From assembly GCA_947650365.1 (NCBI GenBank), contig OX393553.1, positions 69,261,716 through 69,325,715 on the forward strand: a stretch of DNA of 64,000 nt. The letters are read 5' to 3'. The stretch is from Chamaelirium japonicum. Taxonomy: Eukaryota; Streptophyta; Magnoliopsida; Liliales; Melanthiaceae. The notes under the pieces are model-generated. The model ran no database searches. It was not told the origin of the DNA and saw only the letters and a program-made list of their open reading frames with translations. Of this stretch, positions 24,475-34,365 are shown one piece after another. The translations under genes and the position numbers were made by a program. Positions within the stretch are counted from its first letter, which is position 1. The number at the start of each line of letters is the position of its first letter.

Positions 24475-25044
24475 TAGGGATGGCAACGGGTCGGGTTTGG
24501 GGCGGGTCGGCCCTATCCCGAACCCGCCCCATTATATTTTATCCCGTCCATACCCGTCCCAAACCCGTGTCGGGTTTTGAGGATAATTCCTAAACCCGTC
24601 CCAATTAGCATTGAAAAGACCCGTGCCCGCCCCGCCCCGCCCCGTTTATGCATTGTGGGTCGGGTCTGGTCGGGTCGGCTTCACCAAAACTGCATATTTA
24701 GCTTCTTGGACCCACCTAATTGCAGCTCTACATGGAGAAGAGTATTGAGTAAAAATTCTGATAAGCTAAGAGCAATAGTAAGCATACTCATCAAAGGTAT
24801 GCTTACTATTGGATGGAAGCATACTCATCAAAGGTATGCTTACTCATCAAAGACTCGTATGATAGCCTGATAGGTTATATACCCGGGTCGGGTCGGGGCG
24901 GGTTGGAGTAAAACCCGAACCCAACCGGGTTTTAAATGCAAATTCCAAACCCGTCCCAAACCCGTTTTTGAGCATCCCAAACCCGTCCCAATAGGGTCGG
25001 GTCGGGTCAGGTAGCACGATAAACCTGAATAATTGCCATCCCTA
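24475..25044. mobile_element. hAT-type MITE, 570 bp
   Basis: Perfect 12-bp terminal inverted repeats, TAGGGATGGCAA, are flanked by the perfect 8-bp duplication GTAGGGAC (24467-24474 and 25045-25052). The arms consist of GGGTCGGG/AACCCGTCCC-type runs. In the middle, a phrase of about 20 bp (GCATACTCATCAAAGGTATG) is repeated. No transposase is encoded. The perfect ends and duplication indicate recent movement. Confidence 0.92.
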
Positions 25045-25193
25045 GTAGGGACTATGGAAGCCGTTAGGGCATATATGTCAACATCAAATATAGTAAAACC
25101 GTAGGTTCAAGCCCATGTACAAGTGGCCATTTTGTAGAGGAATGGAGGGAAGCCTTGAAATTATGCCATGTGAACCGGTTGGAAAAAAAAAAG

Positions 25194-25346
25194 TGTTATG
25201 AAACGGTGGTTGCATCGGATATGGATGCCCACCGGATAAATACCCCTAGATTCATGGGATAGGAGATTTTTCCGTCTCTATCCCAACCTCCAATTATGCC
25301 TATATATAGGGGGGTAAATGAATAATACAATACGTTTTTCCCAACA
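25194..25346 (+). repeat. 5' LTR of the copia element
   Basis: 153 bp, TG...CA ends, with a TATATATAG box near 25303-25311. It differs from the 3' LTR at two adjacent sites (gatttttccg versus gatttccccg). Confidence 0.95.
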
Positions 25347-26700
25347 CGTTATCAGCACGATACGTGAAGCACGAGCCCGACGGGAGAGCACGACCCGGCC
25401 TCGGCTCCGGATCTCGTCCGCGGCCCCGACCCGGCAGACCCCATCGCAGAGGAAGAGAAGAAGAGAGAGAAGACGTAGAGAACGGCGAGACATCCACCCC
25501 AACTCCGGCTCTCGTCCACCCCGACCCCGACTCCAACTCCGGCTCCGATCAACCTGATCCATCCGAGCCCGGCACGACGAGACAGGTACGCTCTACTGCT
25601 CAGTTGCACCAACCGCTCACACCAGGCCCGGTGATCTCATGACCGGCGGCCAGCACCGCACGACTAGTCGTGCGACCGACGGGCCCGCGCGCGAGTTCCG
25701 ATGGACTGCGCGTGAAGTCCGGCGACAACGCCTGTAGCGGAGCACGCACGAGCGACTGTACGACCGGGGGAGGCAGCGGTGGCGGCTGCGCTCGCGCACG
25801 TCAACGACGGGCGCGACAGCGGGCAGCGCCCGCGTGCGTGCGGTTGCGCGCGAGCGGCACCAACGAGCGCACCTGGACCGGCCCGTTTTAGGGTTTCCTG
25901 TGTTTTTTTTTTGTGGGAGAAGATGAACAGTGTTCATCTATTGGGTTTTAATCTCTAAACCCGACCAACCCGTTAGCCATTTAATGGCTAAACCCGACCC
26001 GACTACATAGTACAGACCCGACTGCATTTGCAGGCCCGATCCGACTACATATAGTACCAACCCGACTGCAAGTACATACCCGACCCGACTGCGTATGCAT
26101 ATTCAACCCGTCCATTCTTATATGCTCACATATATTTGATTGAATGTTTTGATATACACCATTCATTTAAATACTCTATTGTATGACCGATCTATAGCCA
26201 AATTGTTCGATCCATATATGGATTTTGGGTATCCGAACCGTTCCGGAAGCATCGGTATGGTCAGTTTTTGCTATTTCATATATATTATTTATGTATTTAA
26301 CTATTTAACCCCTAAGAGACCTATGTGCAATATCTGTTTTACAAATAAGGACAAAATTGTCCTTAATTGTAACAGACTTTACAATGTACTTATATCTTGT
26401 GTTTTCTTACATATTTCATGTGCATAAGATGTTATTTTCTTCATTAGATGTACTTTAGGTAATTAGTACCTTTTAGAAAAGCTTGACAAGGCGCATCACG
26501 GTTCCATAGAACCCACTCTACCTTGGCAAGTGGTTTCTAAAAGGACCCTATTAATACCCAGTATTAATAGGCTTTGTACATGATATGTCAAATTATTTTT
26601 TATAATATATCTCTATATGCACATGTGATGTATATGGTAATCATAGTAATTAATGAATATATGAACATGCGTGCATACATGAATATATGACTATGGTTAA
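25347..26700 (+). other. long, compositionally mixed 5' leader of the copia element
   Basis: About 1.36 kb separates the 5' LTR from the first gag sequence. The first 550 bp (25350-25895) is strongly GC-rich with many CG dinucleotides, unlike the AT-rich gag-pol. About 25955-26110 repeats a CCGACTRCAT-type phrase several times. The remainder is AT-rich with no coding sense. The GC-rich part opens long frames on both strands that I do not believe are genes. It may be acquired sequence. Confidence 0.5.
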
Positions 26701-26706
26701 GATAGA

Positions 26707-27345
26707 TTTGAAGAATGAATATATGAGCATAGTAGATCCTGTAGATCTCTGGAAGGCACTTAAGAAACGCTACGATCACCAGAAGATGATCACTTTGCCT
26801 GCAGCAAAGAGCGAACGATAAAACGCTATCTACCTTCTACCCAAATAATCATTCTACAACAGCAATACAGTGGATGAAGTACCAGAAGTACTCAGAACTT
26901 ATAAAAGTCCACCTGATCGTTGAAAAACATAATACCTTACTAGTAAAGAATCATAATTCTAGATCCACTAGATCATTGGCACTGCCAGAAGCAAACACCA
27001 ATGATTTCTACCAAGGTAGAGGTAGAGGAAGGAGAGATGGAAGACACGACAGCGAAGGACGCAATAACTATCTTGGAAGAGGTAGAAATCACCCTGGAAA
27101 AGGTGGACGTCAGAATCATCCTCGAAGAGATGATTATTATGGTCCTAGGAAGGACACTCACTTTAAAAATAAGTGGATTGCTCCTCAGAATCCAAAAAAG
27201 AATAATCCCTCTAAACCTGAAGATAAGAGGGACATATGTTTTGAATGTGGAAAGGAAGGACACTGGTCCAGAAACTGCCGTGCTAGTAAACATGAGAAGA
27301 ATAAGTACAAAAGTACAGGGTACCTGCACAGACAAATATGAATGA
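26707..27345 (+). pseudogene. copia gag remnant
   Basis: The translation begins DLKNEYMSIVDPVDLWKALK, the gag block of a common plant copia lineage, then stops at about 26820. A section expected in this lineage is missing. The frame resumes as KYSELIKVHLIVEKHNTLL (from about 26886), followed by a Gly/Arg-rich basic stretch and the zinc knuckle CFECGKEGHWSRNC (CX2CX4HX4C) at 27238-27279. The frame ends at 27341. The deletion and stops mean this copy cannot make a full capsid protein; packaging would require help. Confidence 0.8.
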
Positions 27346-27748
27346 AGATAACAATGAGTGGCCTGAAGAATACCAGAAGTAGACCGATGCCCTGAAGATA
27401 TCGTACCTGGAAAGTTCAGATTACTTTGATGAGTTAGACGATGACACATTAAATCCCTGAATCTTGGGATCTCTGAAGACTTTAGTTTTTCTTTTATTTT
27501 TTCTGTCAGACATTGCTAAGTAGTCTTTATTTCCTGTCAAACATTGCTAAGTAGTTTTTATTTCCAATCAGACATTACTCAATAGTTTTTATTCTGTCAG
27601 ACATTGCTGAGTAATTTTTATATTCTGTTGGATATTATCAATTTATATTGTCGTTCTGGTGATTTTACTTAGAAATTGTGTTAGTAAGTTTTATCATTGA
27701 TACTTCTCTTATGGGATTTATTGACATATAACTTATCATCTAGGAACG

Positions 27749-28186
27749 ATGACCAACTGCAAAGAGATTTGCCTGATAGATAGTGCAACAACACATACCA
27801 TACTGAAACACAGAAAATTCTTTACAAACATTGAATATAATTCACGTATGGTTACTACAGTGGCTGGCCCTACTGACATAGTTACAGGGTCCGGAAGAGC
27901 CCATATACTTTTACCTAATGGTACCCATTTGCTAATTAAGGATGCTCTATACTCAAAAAATTCCAGAAGAAATTTACTGAGTTTCAAAGACATCCGAGCA
28001 AATGGATATCATTTAGAAACTACAAATGAAGGCAATCTAGAATACCTCTGCATCACATCTAAAAACGGAGAGCATATTTCAATACTAGAAAAATGCTCAA
28101 CCCTATCTTTAGGGTTATACTTTACCCGCATTGGGGTTATGGAGTCCTATGCCCACTCATTTGAACCAGAAGTTCCCAAATCCTAG
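27749..28186 (+). pseudogene. copia protease region
   Basis: An open frame of 145 codons carries the retropepsin active-site region as IDSATTHTILK, where the family usually has D-S-G/A-A/C-T-x-H, and a later LYSKNSRRNLLSF block typical of copia protease. It is in a different frame from the integrase, which begins within its last 55 bp, so the polyprotein is split by a frameshift at about 28170-28190. The upstream gag frame is also separate. Confidence 0.75.
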
Positions 28187-30242
28187 AGATTTGGTCCTTT
28201 GGTATGATAGATTAGGTCACCCAGGGTCAGGTATATTTAGAAAGATCATTTACAATTCCTATGGTCATTCTCTTAGCAATCAAAGTCTGATTTTTCCAAA
28301 TGATCATTTTTGTGACCTTTATTCCCAAGGGAAGTTAATCACTAGACCTTCTTTTAAGAAAATAGAGACAGAATCACCTACCTTCATGCAGAGGGTTCAA
28401 GGTGATATCTGTGGTCCTATACACTCTCCTAGTGGTCCATTTAGATATTTTATAGTCCTAATAGATGCATCTACTAGATGGTCATACGTGAGCCTACTCT
28501 CCACTAGAAATTTAGCATTTGCTAGATTATTATCCCAGATTATCAAACTTAGAGCTAGTTTTCCTGATAACCCTATCAAATCTATCCGATTGGATAATGC
28601 AACTGAATTCTCTTCTAAAATCTTTAATGACTTTTGCACATCCATCGGAATAGAAGTCGAACATTCTGTCCCCCATGTCCACACCCCGAATGGCCTTGCT
28701 GAAGCTTTTATTAAGCGCTTGCAATTAATAGCTAGACCATTACTCTTACAATCCAGACTTCCAATTTCTGCATGGGGGCATGCTATCTTGCATGCTGCTA
28801 ATCTTGTTAGACTCAGACCTACTTCATACCATAATTTTTCTCCTGCACAACTTGTGTCAGGTATTCAGCCCAATATATCTCATCTTAGAAAATTTGGATA
28901 TGCTGTGCTGGTCCCTATTCCCCCTCCAAATAGAACTAAGATGGATCCCCAACGTAGATTGGAGATTTATATAGGTTTTGACTCACCTTCAATCATAAGA
29001 TTCTTAGAACCCTCAACAGGTGATCTATTTACTGCTAGATTTGCAGATTGTCATTTCGATGAGACAGTCTTCCCGCCGTTAGGGGGAGATAAAGAAGTTT
29101 CTAGGCAACGGCCTGTTTCCGAAGAACGACGTGAATTATCGTGGAATACTTCCACTATGTCTCATCTAGATCCTAGATCTCCCCAATGTGAGGTAGAAGT
29201 AAAAAGGATTTTGCATTTGCAAGATATTGCAAATCAATTACCTGATGCCTTCAATGATGCAACTAATGTAACTAAGTCGTTTGTTCCAGCCAAGAATGTA
29301 CCTGCAAGAATTAATATTCCAACTCCCAATAATGAAACTGCTGCACGCCAGAAACGTGGCAGACCTATAGGTTCCAAAGATTCAGTTCCCCGGAAGAGGA
29401 AGTTGAATAAGAAATCATGCCCTAAAACTCCAGAAGAAGTTAAGGTTCCAGAAGAACCTGGTCATAATGCTCCAGAAGAGATTATGGACCATATTTTTTC
29501 AGAAGAAAATATTTCCCAACGACCAAATTTCCCCCAAACTCCTGAAGAGATCCCTGCAGTGATTATGGATAAGGTACCGATACCAAATAATGAGAGCTCA
29601 ATATTCCATATGAGGGGTGAAATTTGGGACCGAAAGGAAATAGTCATCGATGACATATTTGCATACAAAGTAGCTACTGAAATAACAAAGGACGATGATG
29701 AAGATAATGAACCACGTAGTATATATGAATGTCGGCATAGAACTGATTGGCCAAAATGGAGAGAAGCTATTCAAGCTGAACTTGAATCTCTCAAGAAACG
29801 TGGAGTATTTGGACCTATAGTACAAACACCAAATAACGTAAACCTTGTAGGTTTCAAATGGGTGTTTGTAAGGAAAAGAAATGAAAATAATGAAATTGCT
29901 AGATATAAGGCAAGGCTTGTAGCCCAGGGATTCCTGCAGAAACCCGGGATTGATTATGAAGAGACCTATTCCCCTGTTATAGATATAGTTACGTTTAGAT
30001 ATCTCATTAGTCTCACAGTTTCTGAAAAACTAGAGATAAGGCTAATGGATGTCGTAACGGCATACCTATACGGGAACCTAGACACAGATATTTATATGAA
30101 AATCCCAGAAGGATTCAAGTTGCCTGAAGCAACATCAAAAGTCCCAGAAGGATTCAAGTTGCCTGAAGCAACATCAAAGAGTGCGCACTCGATAAAACTA
30201 AGACGAGCATTGTATGGCCTGAAGCAATTCGGAAGGATGTAG
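28131..30242 (+). pseudogene. copia integrase plus N-terminal half of reverse transcriptase
   Basis: A 703-codon frame. Residues about 18-75 are the GAG-pre-integrase zinc region. Its final CX2C reads CDLY, so one zinc ligand is lost. The DDE core follows: Asp in GDICGP, Asp in RLDNATEF, Glu in GLAEAFIKR. After a long variable linker, the reverse transcriptase starts at WREAIQAELESLKKRGVF, then KARLVAQGF and DVVTAYLYGNL. A 39-bp in-frame tandem duplication (30104-30181) repeats PEGFKLPEATSK. The frame ends at TAG (30240-30242), in the place of the Trp of the family's Q...W motif, so one base change closed it. Confidence 0.9.
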
Positions 30243-30263
30243 TACAATCGCCTTAGTGAATAC

Positions 30264-31352
30264 TTGTCTAGGGAAGGTTATAAGAATGATCCCATATGCC
30301 CATGCGTTTTCATAAAGAAATCAGAAAATAGATTTACTATAATTGCAGTTTATGTGGATGACATAAACTTGATTGGGACTCCTGAAGAGCTCAAGAAAAC
30401 TTCTGATTATCTAAAAAGGGAGTTTGAAATGAAAGAACTTGGTGATACTAAGTTTTGTCTCGGCCTGCAGATCGAGCGTAGCTCTAGTGGGATTCTAGTA
30501 CATCAATCCTTATATACTGAAAATTTGTTAAAGAAATTTAATATGGATAAATGTCACCCACTAAGCACTCCCATGGTTGTTAAACCTCTTGATATTCATA
30601 AAGATCCATTTAGACCTAAAGAGGAACATGAAACTATTCTTGGTTCTGAAAAATTGTATTTAAGTGCTATTGGTGTTTTATTGTATTTAGCTCAATGTAC
30701 TAGACCAGATATATGCTTTTTTGTTAATCTATTGGCTAGATACAGTTCAGAACCAACTCTTAGGCATTGGAATGGAATAAAACAAATATTTAGATATTTG
30801 CGAGAAACCATTGATATGGGATTGTTTTATTCTTGTGGTACTCCTCACTTGATTGGTTATGCAGATTCAGGTTTTCTCTCTGACCCCCATAAGGGTCGAT
30901 CCCAAACAGGATATGTATTTTTGAATAACAATGCAGCTATTTCTTGGAGATCGATTAAACATACACTTGTGGCCACATCATCGAACCATGCTGAAATATT
31001 AGCCCTGCATGAAGCAAGTAGAGAATGCGTATGGTTGAGGTCACTTGTGCAGCATATCAGAAGCAGTTGCCAGTTGGCATCAATTACCAAAGAGCCGACA
31101 GTTATCCACGAAGATAATGCTGCATGTATTGCTCAAATTCAAGCTGGCTTCATCAAGGGAAATCGAACAAAGCACATCTCACCAAAGTTTTTCTACACCC
31201 ACGAACTTCAGAAGAAAAGGGAGATTGAAGTCAAGCAAGTACGGTCAAGCGATAATTCTGTGGATCTCTTCACCAAAGCTTTGCCCAAGTCTACTTTCCA
31301 GAAGATGGTGTACGGCATCGGACTGCGACGACTTAATCACCAAACAAATTGA
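30264..31352 (+). pseudogene. copia reverse transcriptase C-terminal half and RNase H
   Basis: Continues in the same frame after the single TAG. The catalytic YVDD is intact (30351-30362, VYVDDINLIG). LGLQIERSSSGILVHQ and CTRPDICFFVN follow. The RNase H domain has YADSGF, SSNHAEILAL, HEDNAACIA and the C-terminal KHISPKFF...VDLFTKALP blocks, complete to the end. A readthrough or reversion of the one stop would restore the RT-RNase H order, but gag and protease remain broken. Confidence 0.9.
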
Positions 31353-31712
31353 TGTAATAAGGAGGAGATATAATCAGGGGGAGAGATGTAATAATGTAAT
31401 CAGGAGGAGATATAATCAGGGGGAGAGATATAGTAATGGTAATGTAATAGTTAGGCGGAGGGCATCTTGAAGATGCAAACTTATGCGCGTTATACTCTTT
31501 TTCCTTTGGTAGGGTTTTTCCCACAGGGTTTTCCCATCAAAGGTTTTAACGAGGCAGCATTATGCGCACCCACCATAGTTCCTGAAGAACTTGTTCCTGA
31601 AGAACTAAGATTGTACTCTTTTTCCTTTGATATGATTTTTTCCCACTGGGTTTTTTCCATCAAAGGTTTTAATGAGGCAATCATTGATAAATGGTGGTCA
31701 TCCAAGGGGGAG
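31353..31712 (+). other. copia 3' leader with repeated purine tracts
   Basis: The sequence ATATAATCAGGGGGAGAGAT occurs twice (about 31366-31385 and 31409-31428), and a third purine run, AAGGGGGAG, abuts the 3' LTR. The last is the likely polypurine tract; the others may be secondary priming sites. A phrase around TTTTTCCTTTG...CCATCAAAGG is also duplicated (about 31497-31680). Confidence 0.6.
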
Positions 31713-31865
31713 TGTTATGAAACGGTGGTTGCATCGGATATGGATGCCCACCGGATAAATACCCCTAGATTCATGGGATAGGAGATTTCCCCGTCTCTAT
31801 CCCAACCTCCAATTATGCCTATATATAGGGGGGTAAATGAATAATACAATACGTTTTTCCCAACA
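31713..31865 (+). repeat. 3' LTR of the copia element
   Basis: 153 bp, directly preceded by the polypurine tract and followed by the AAAAG target duplication. Confidence 0.95.
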
Positions 31866-31869
31866 AAAA

Positions 31870-32950
31870 GGGAAATTTTATTCATACCCCATAAATCTGT
31901 AATTAGCTCTCATTTCCAACAAACTTGAACACACCCTATTTTTTTTATTCATACCCCATTCCTATTCCAAAAATATCCTTTCCCTTTACACCCCACCTTC
32001 AATACACCCCAGTTAAATGGCCCGCCCCAACTTGATTATACCCCAATCAAACACATACCCCCTTAAATATATCCCAATTATATGCACTCTTGAATACACC
32101 CCACTCTTAAATAAACCCCATGCAGTTGGCTGGTACTTGAAGGCACAAGTAGAGCTGCAACTTGGGCGGGCCAATCTGAACCCAACCTGAATTTGGGCGG
32201 GCTAATCCGAGCCCAATCCGAATTATTTCTTCTTGACCCGACACAAAGTTAGCGGGTCTAGGTCAGGGCTAAACGGGTTCGGGTCGTAAACGGGTCAACA
32301 CAATAGACCCGTTTAATAAACGGGTCTGGCCCGGGTTTAGGGTCTGGACACGATAGATTCGTTTAGTATTCAACGGGTCGGGTCGGGTCAGGTCTACCAG
32401 CAATCCGATACTATAATATATAATACCAGTGGGTCTTTCGGGTCAGGTCGGGTTGAGTCGGATTGGGTCGGATCGGGTCAATTGAATAGATCCGGGTGGT
32501 AAACGGGTCTTACCGGGTCTTATCATGTCTACCCGTTTATTAGTGAGTCGGGTACGGGTTTAGGATCTAGACACGATTAGCTAAACGGGTCGGGTCCGGG
32601 TCTAGGGGTTTTTGACACGACACGAAACTAGACACGACACGAACCCGACACGACCCATTGCCACCCCTAGCTGCAACTTGGGCGGGCCAACCCGAACCCA
32701 ACCTGACTTTGGGCGGGTTAACCCGAACCCACCCCGCACAACCCGGCCAACCCGACAGGTTGGGCTTGGGCTAAGTTTAAACAAACCTCGGGTTGGGTTG
32801 GGGGTACAAAAGACGCTGAGTAGGGGCGTTGGGGTTTGGAGTACAAAAAAAAAAAGGGCATTGTTGGTATTAAAGGATTGTTGAGTAAGTTATTGAGAAA
32901 CGATAGGGATAGGGGGCTAATTACAGATTTTTGGGGTATGAATAAAATTT
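31870..32950. mobile_element. terminal-inverted-repeat DNA element, copy 1
   Basis: Begins GGGAAATTTTATTCATACCC and ends with its complement, GGGTATGAATAAAATTT. The interior is a mosaic of GGGTCGGGTC, CGGGTCTAGG and GGGCGGGCCAA phrases with no transposase. It is followed immediately by a second, closely similar copy, and the copia element landed in its first bases. Superfamily uncertain. Confidence 0.7.
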
Positions 32951-34048
32951 GGGAAATATTATTCATACCCCATAAATCTGTAATTAGCCCCCATTTCCAA
33001 GAAACTTGAATACACCCCAGTTTTTTTTTCATACCCCATTCCTATCCCAAAAATACCCTTCCCCCTTACACCCCACCTTCAATACACCCCAGTTAAATGG
33101 CCCGCCCCAACTTGATTATACCCCAATCAAACACATACCCCCTTAAATATATCCCAATTATATGCACTCTTGAATACACCCCACTCTTAAATAAACCCCA
33201 TGCAGTTGGCTGATACTTGGCACAAGTAGAGCTGCAGCTTGGGCGGGCCAACCTGAACCCAACCCGAATTTGGGCGGGCTAATCCGAGCCCAACCCGAAT
33301 CATTTCTCCTCGACCCGACAGGACCCGACACGAAGTAAGCGGGTCTGGGTCAAGGCTAAACGGGTTCGGGTCGTAAACGGGTCGACACGATAGACCCGTT
33401 TATTAAACGGGTCGGGTCCGGGTTTAGGGTCTGGACACGGTAGACCTAGGAAGACCCGTTTAGTATTCAATAGGTCATGTCGGGTCGGGTCGGTTCTACC
33501 AGCAATCCGATACTATAATATATAAAACCAGTGGGTCTTTCGGGTCAGGTCGGGTCAAGTCGGATTGGGTCGGATCGGGTCAACTGAATAGATCCGGGTG
33601 GTAAATGGGTCTTATCGGGTCTTATCGTGTCTACCTGTTTATTAGCGAGTCGGGTACGGGTTTAGGATCTAGACACGATTAGTTAAACGGGTCGGGTCCG
33701 GGTCTAGGGGTTTTGGACACGACACGAAACTAGACACGACACGAACCCGACACGACACGACTCATTGCCACCCCTAGCTGCAACTTGGGCGGGCCAACCC
33801 GAACCCAACCCGACTTTGGGCGGGTTAACCCGAACCCACCCCGCACAACCCGACGGGTTGGGCGTGGGCTAAGTTTAAACGAACATTGGGTTGGGTTGGG
33901 GTACAAAAGACGTTGAGCAGGGGCTTTGGGGTTTGGGGTATAAAAAAAAGGGCATTGTTGGTATTAAAGGATTGTTGAGTAAGTTATTGAGAAACGCTAG
34001 GGATACGGGGGCTAATTACAGATTTTTGGGGTATGAATAAAATTTCCC
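32951..34048. mobile_element. terminal-inverted-repeat DNA element, copy 2
   Basis: A head-to-tail duplicate of copy 1, very similar over nearly its whole length with small indels, starting GGGAAATATTATTCATACCC and ending GGGTATGAATAAAATTTCCC. The tandem arrangement without spacer suggests a duplication of the element rather than two independent insertions. Confidence 0.7.
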
Positions 34049-34127
34049 TAAAATTTTTCAAAAAAAAAGGGATAATATGCCTAAGGTCCCTGACAAGAGA
34101 TCGGTTAAATGGTAAAGACAAATAAAA

Positions 34128-34356
34128 GGGTTATTTTGACTTTGCCCCCCAAATTTTGCCTTGAATTAGATTTTACCCTCCATATTTCCATTAATTAGAC
34201 TTTACCCCCCAAACCTAACTGTTCCGTCAGCTCACCCTTTCTCTTAGATGGTAAGCTGACGGAACAGTTAGTTTTGAGGGGTAAAGTCTAATTAATGAAA
34301 TATGGGGGGTAAAGTCTAATTCAAGGCAAAATATGGGGGCAAAGTCAAAATAACCC
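34128..34356. mobile_element. Mutator-like MITE, 229 bp
   Basis: Near-perfect fold-back arms of about 100 bp start GGGTTATTTTGACTTTGCCC. The perfect 9-bp duplication CAAATAAAA (34119-34127 and 34357-34365) flanks it; nine bases is the Mutator target length. No coding capacity. Confidence 0.88.
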
Positions 34357-34365
34357 CAAATAAAA

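Larger units (their letters stand above)
25194..31865 (+). mobile_element. Ty1/copia LTR retrotransposon, nearly complete but defective
   Basis: Two 153-bp LTRs (25194-25346 and 31713-31865) begin TGTTATG and end CCCAACA and differ at two positions by eye. The perfect 5-bp duplication AAAAG flanks the element (25189-25193 and 31866-31870). A purine run, AAGGGGGAG (31704-31712), abuts the 3' LTR. The sequence after the 5' LTR (CGTTATCAGCACGA) is the likely primer-binding region. Gag, protease, integrase, reverse transcriptase and RNase H follow in copia order. Breaks include gag stops, a frame change between protease and integrase and one stop inside the reverse transcriptase. It inserted at the very edge of an inverted-repeat DNA element. 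Confidence 0.95.

Noticed and set aside
25278..25937. Several overlapping frames in the copia leader
   Set aside because: CpG-rich sequence leaves all frames open; none has a domain or splice structure.
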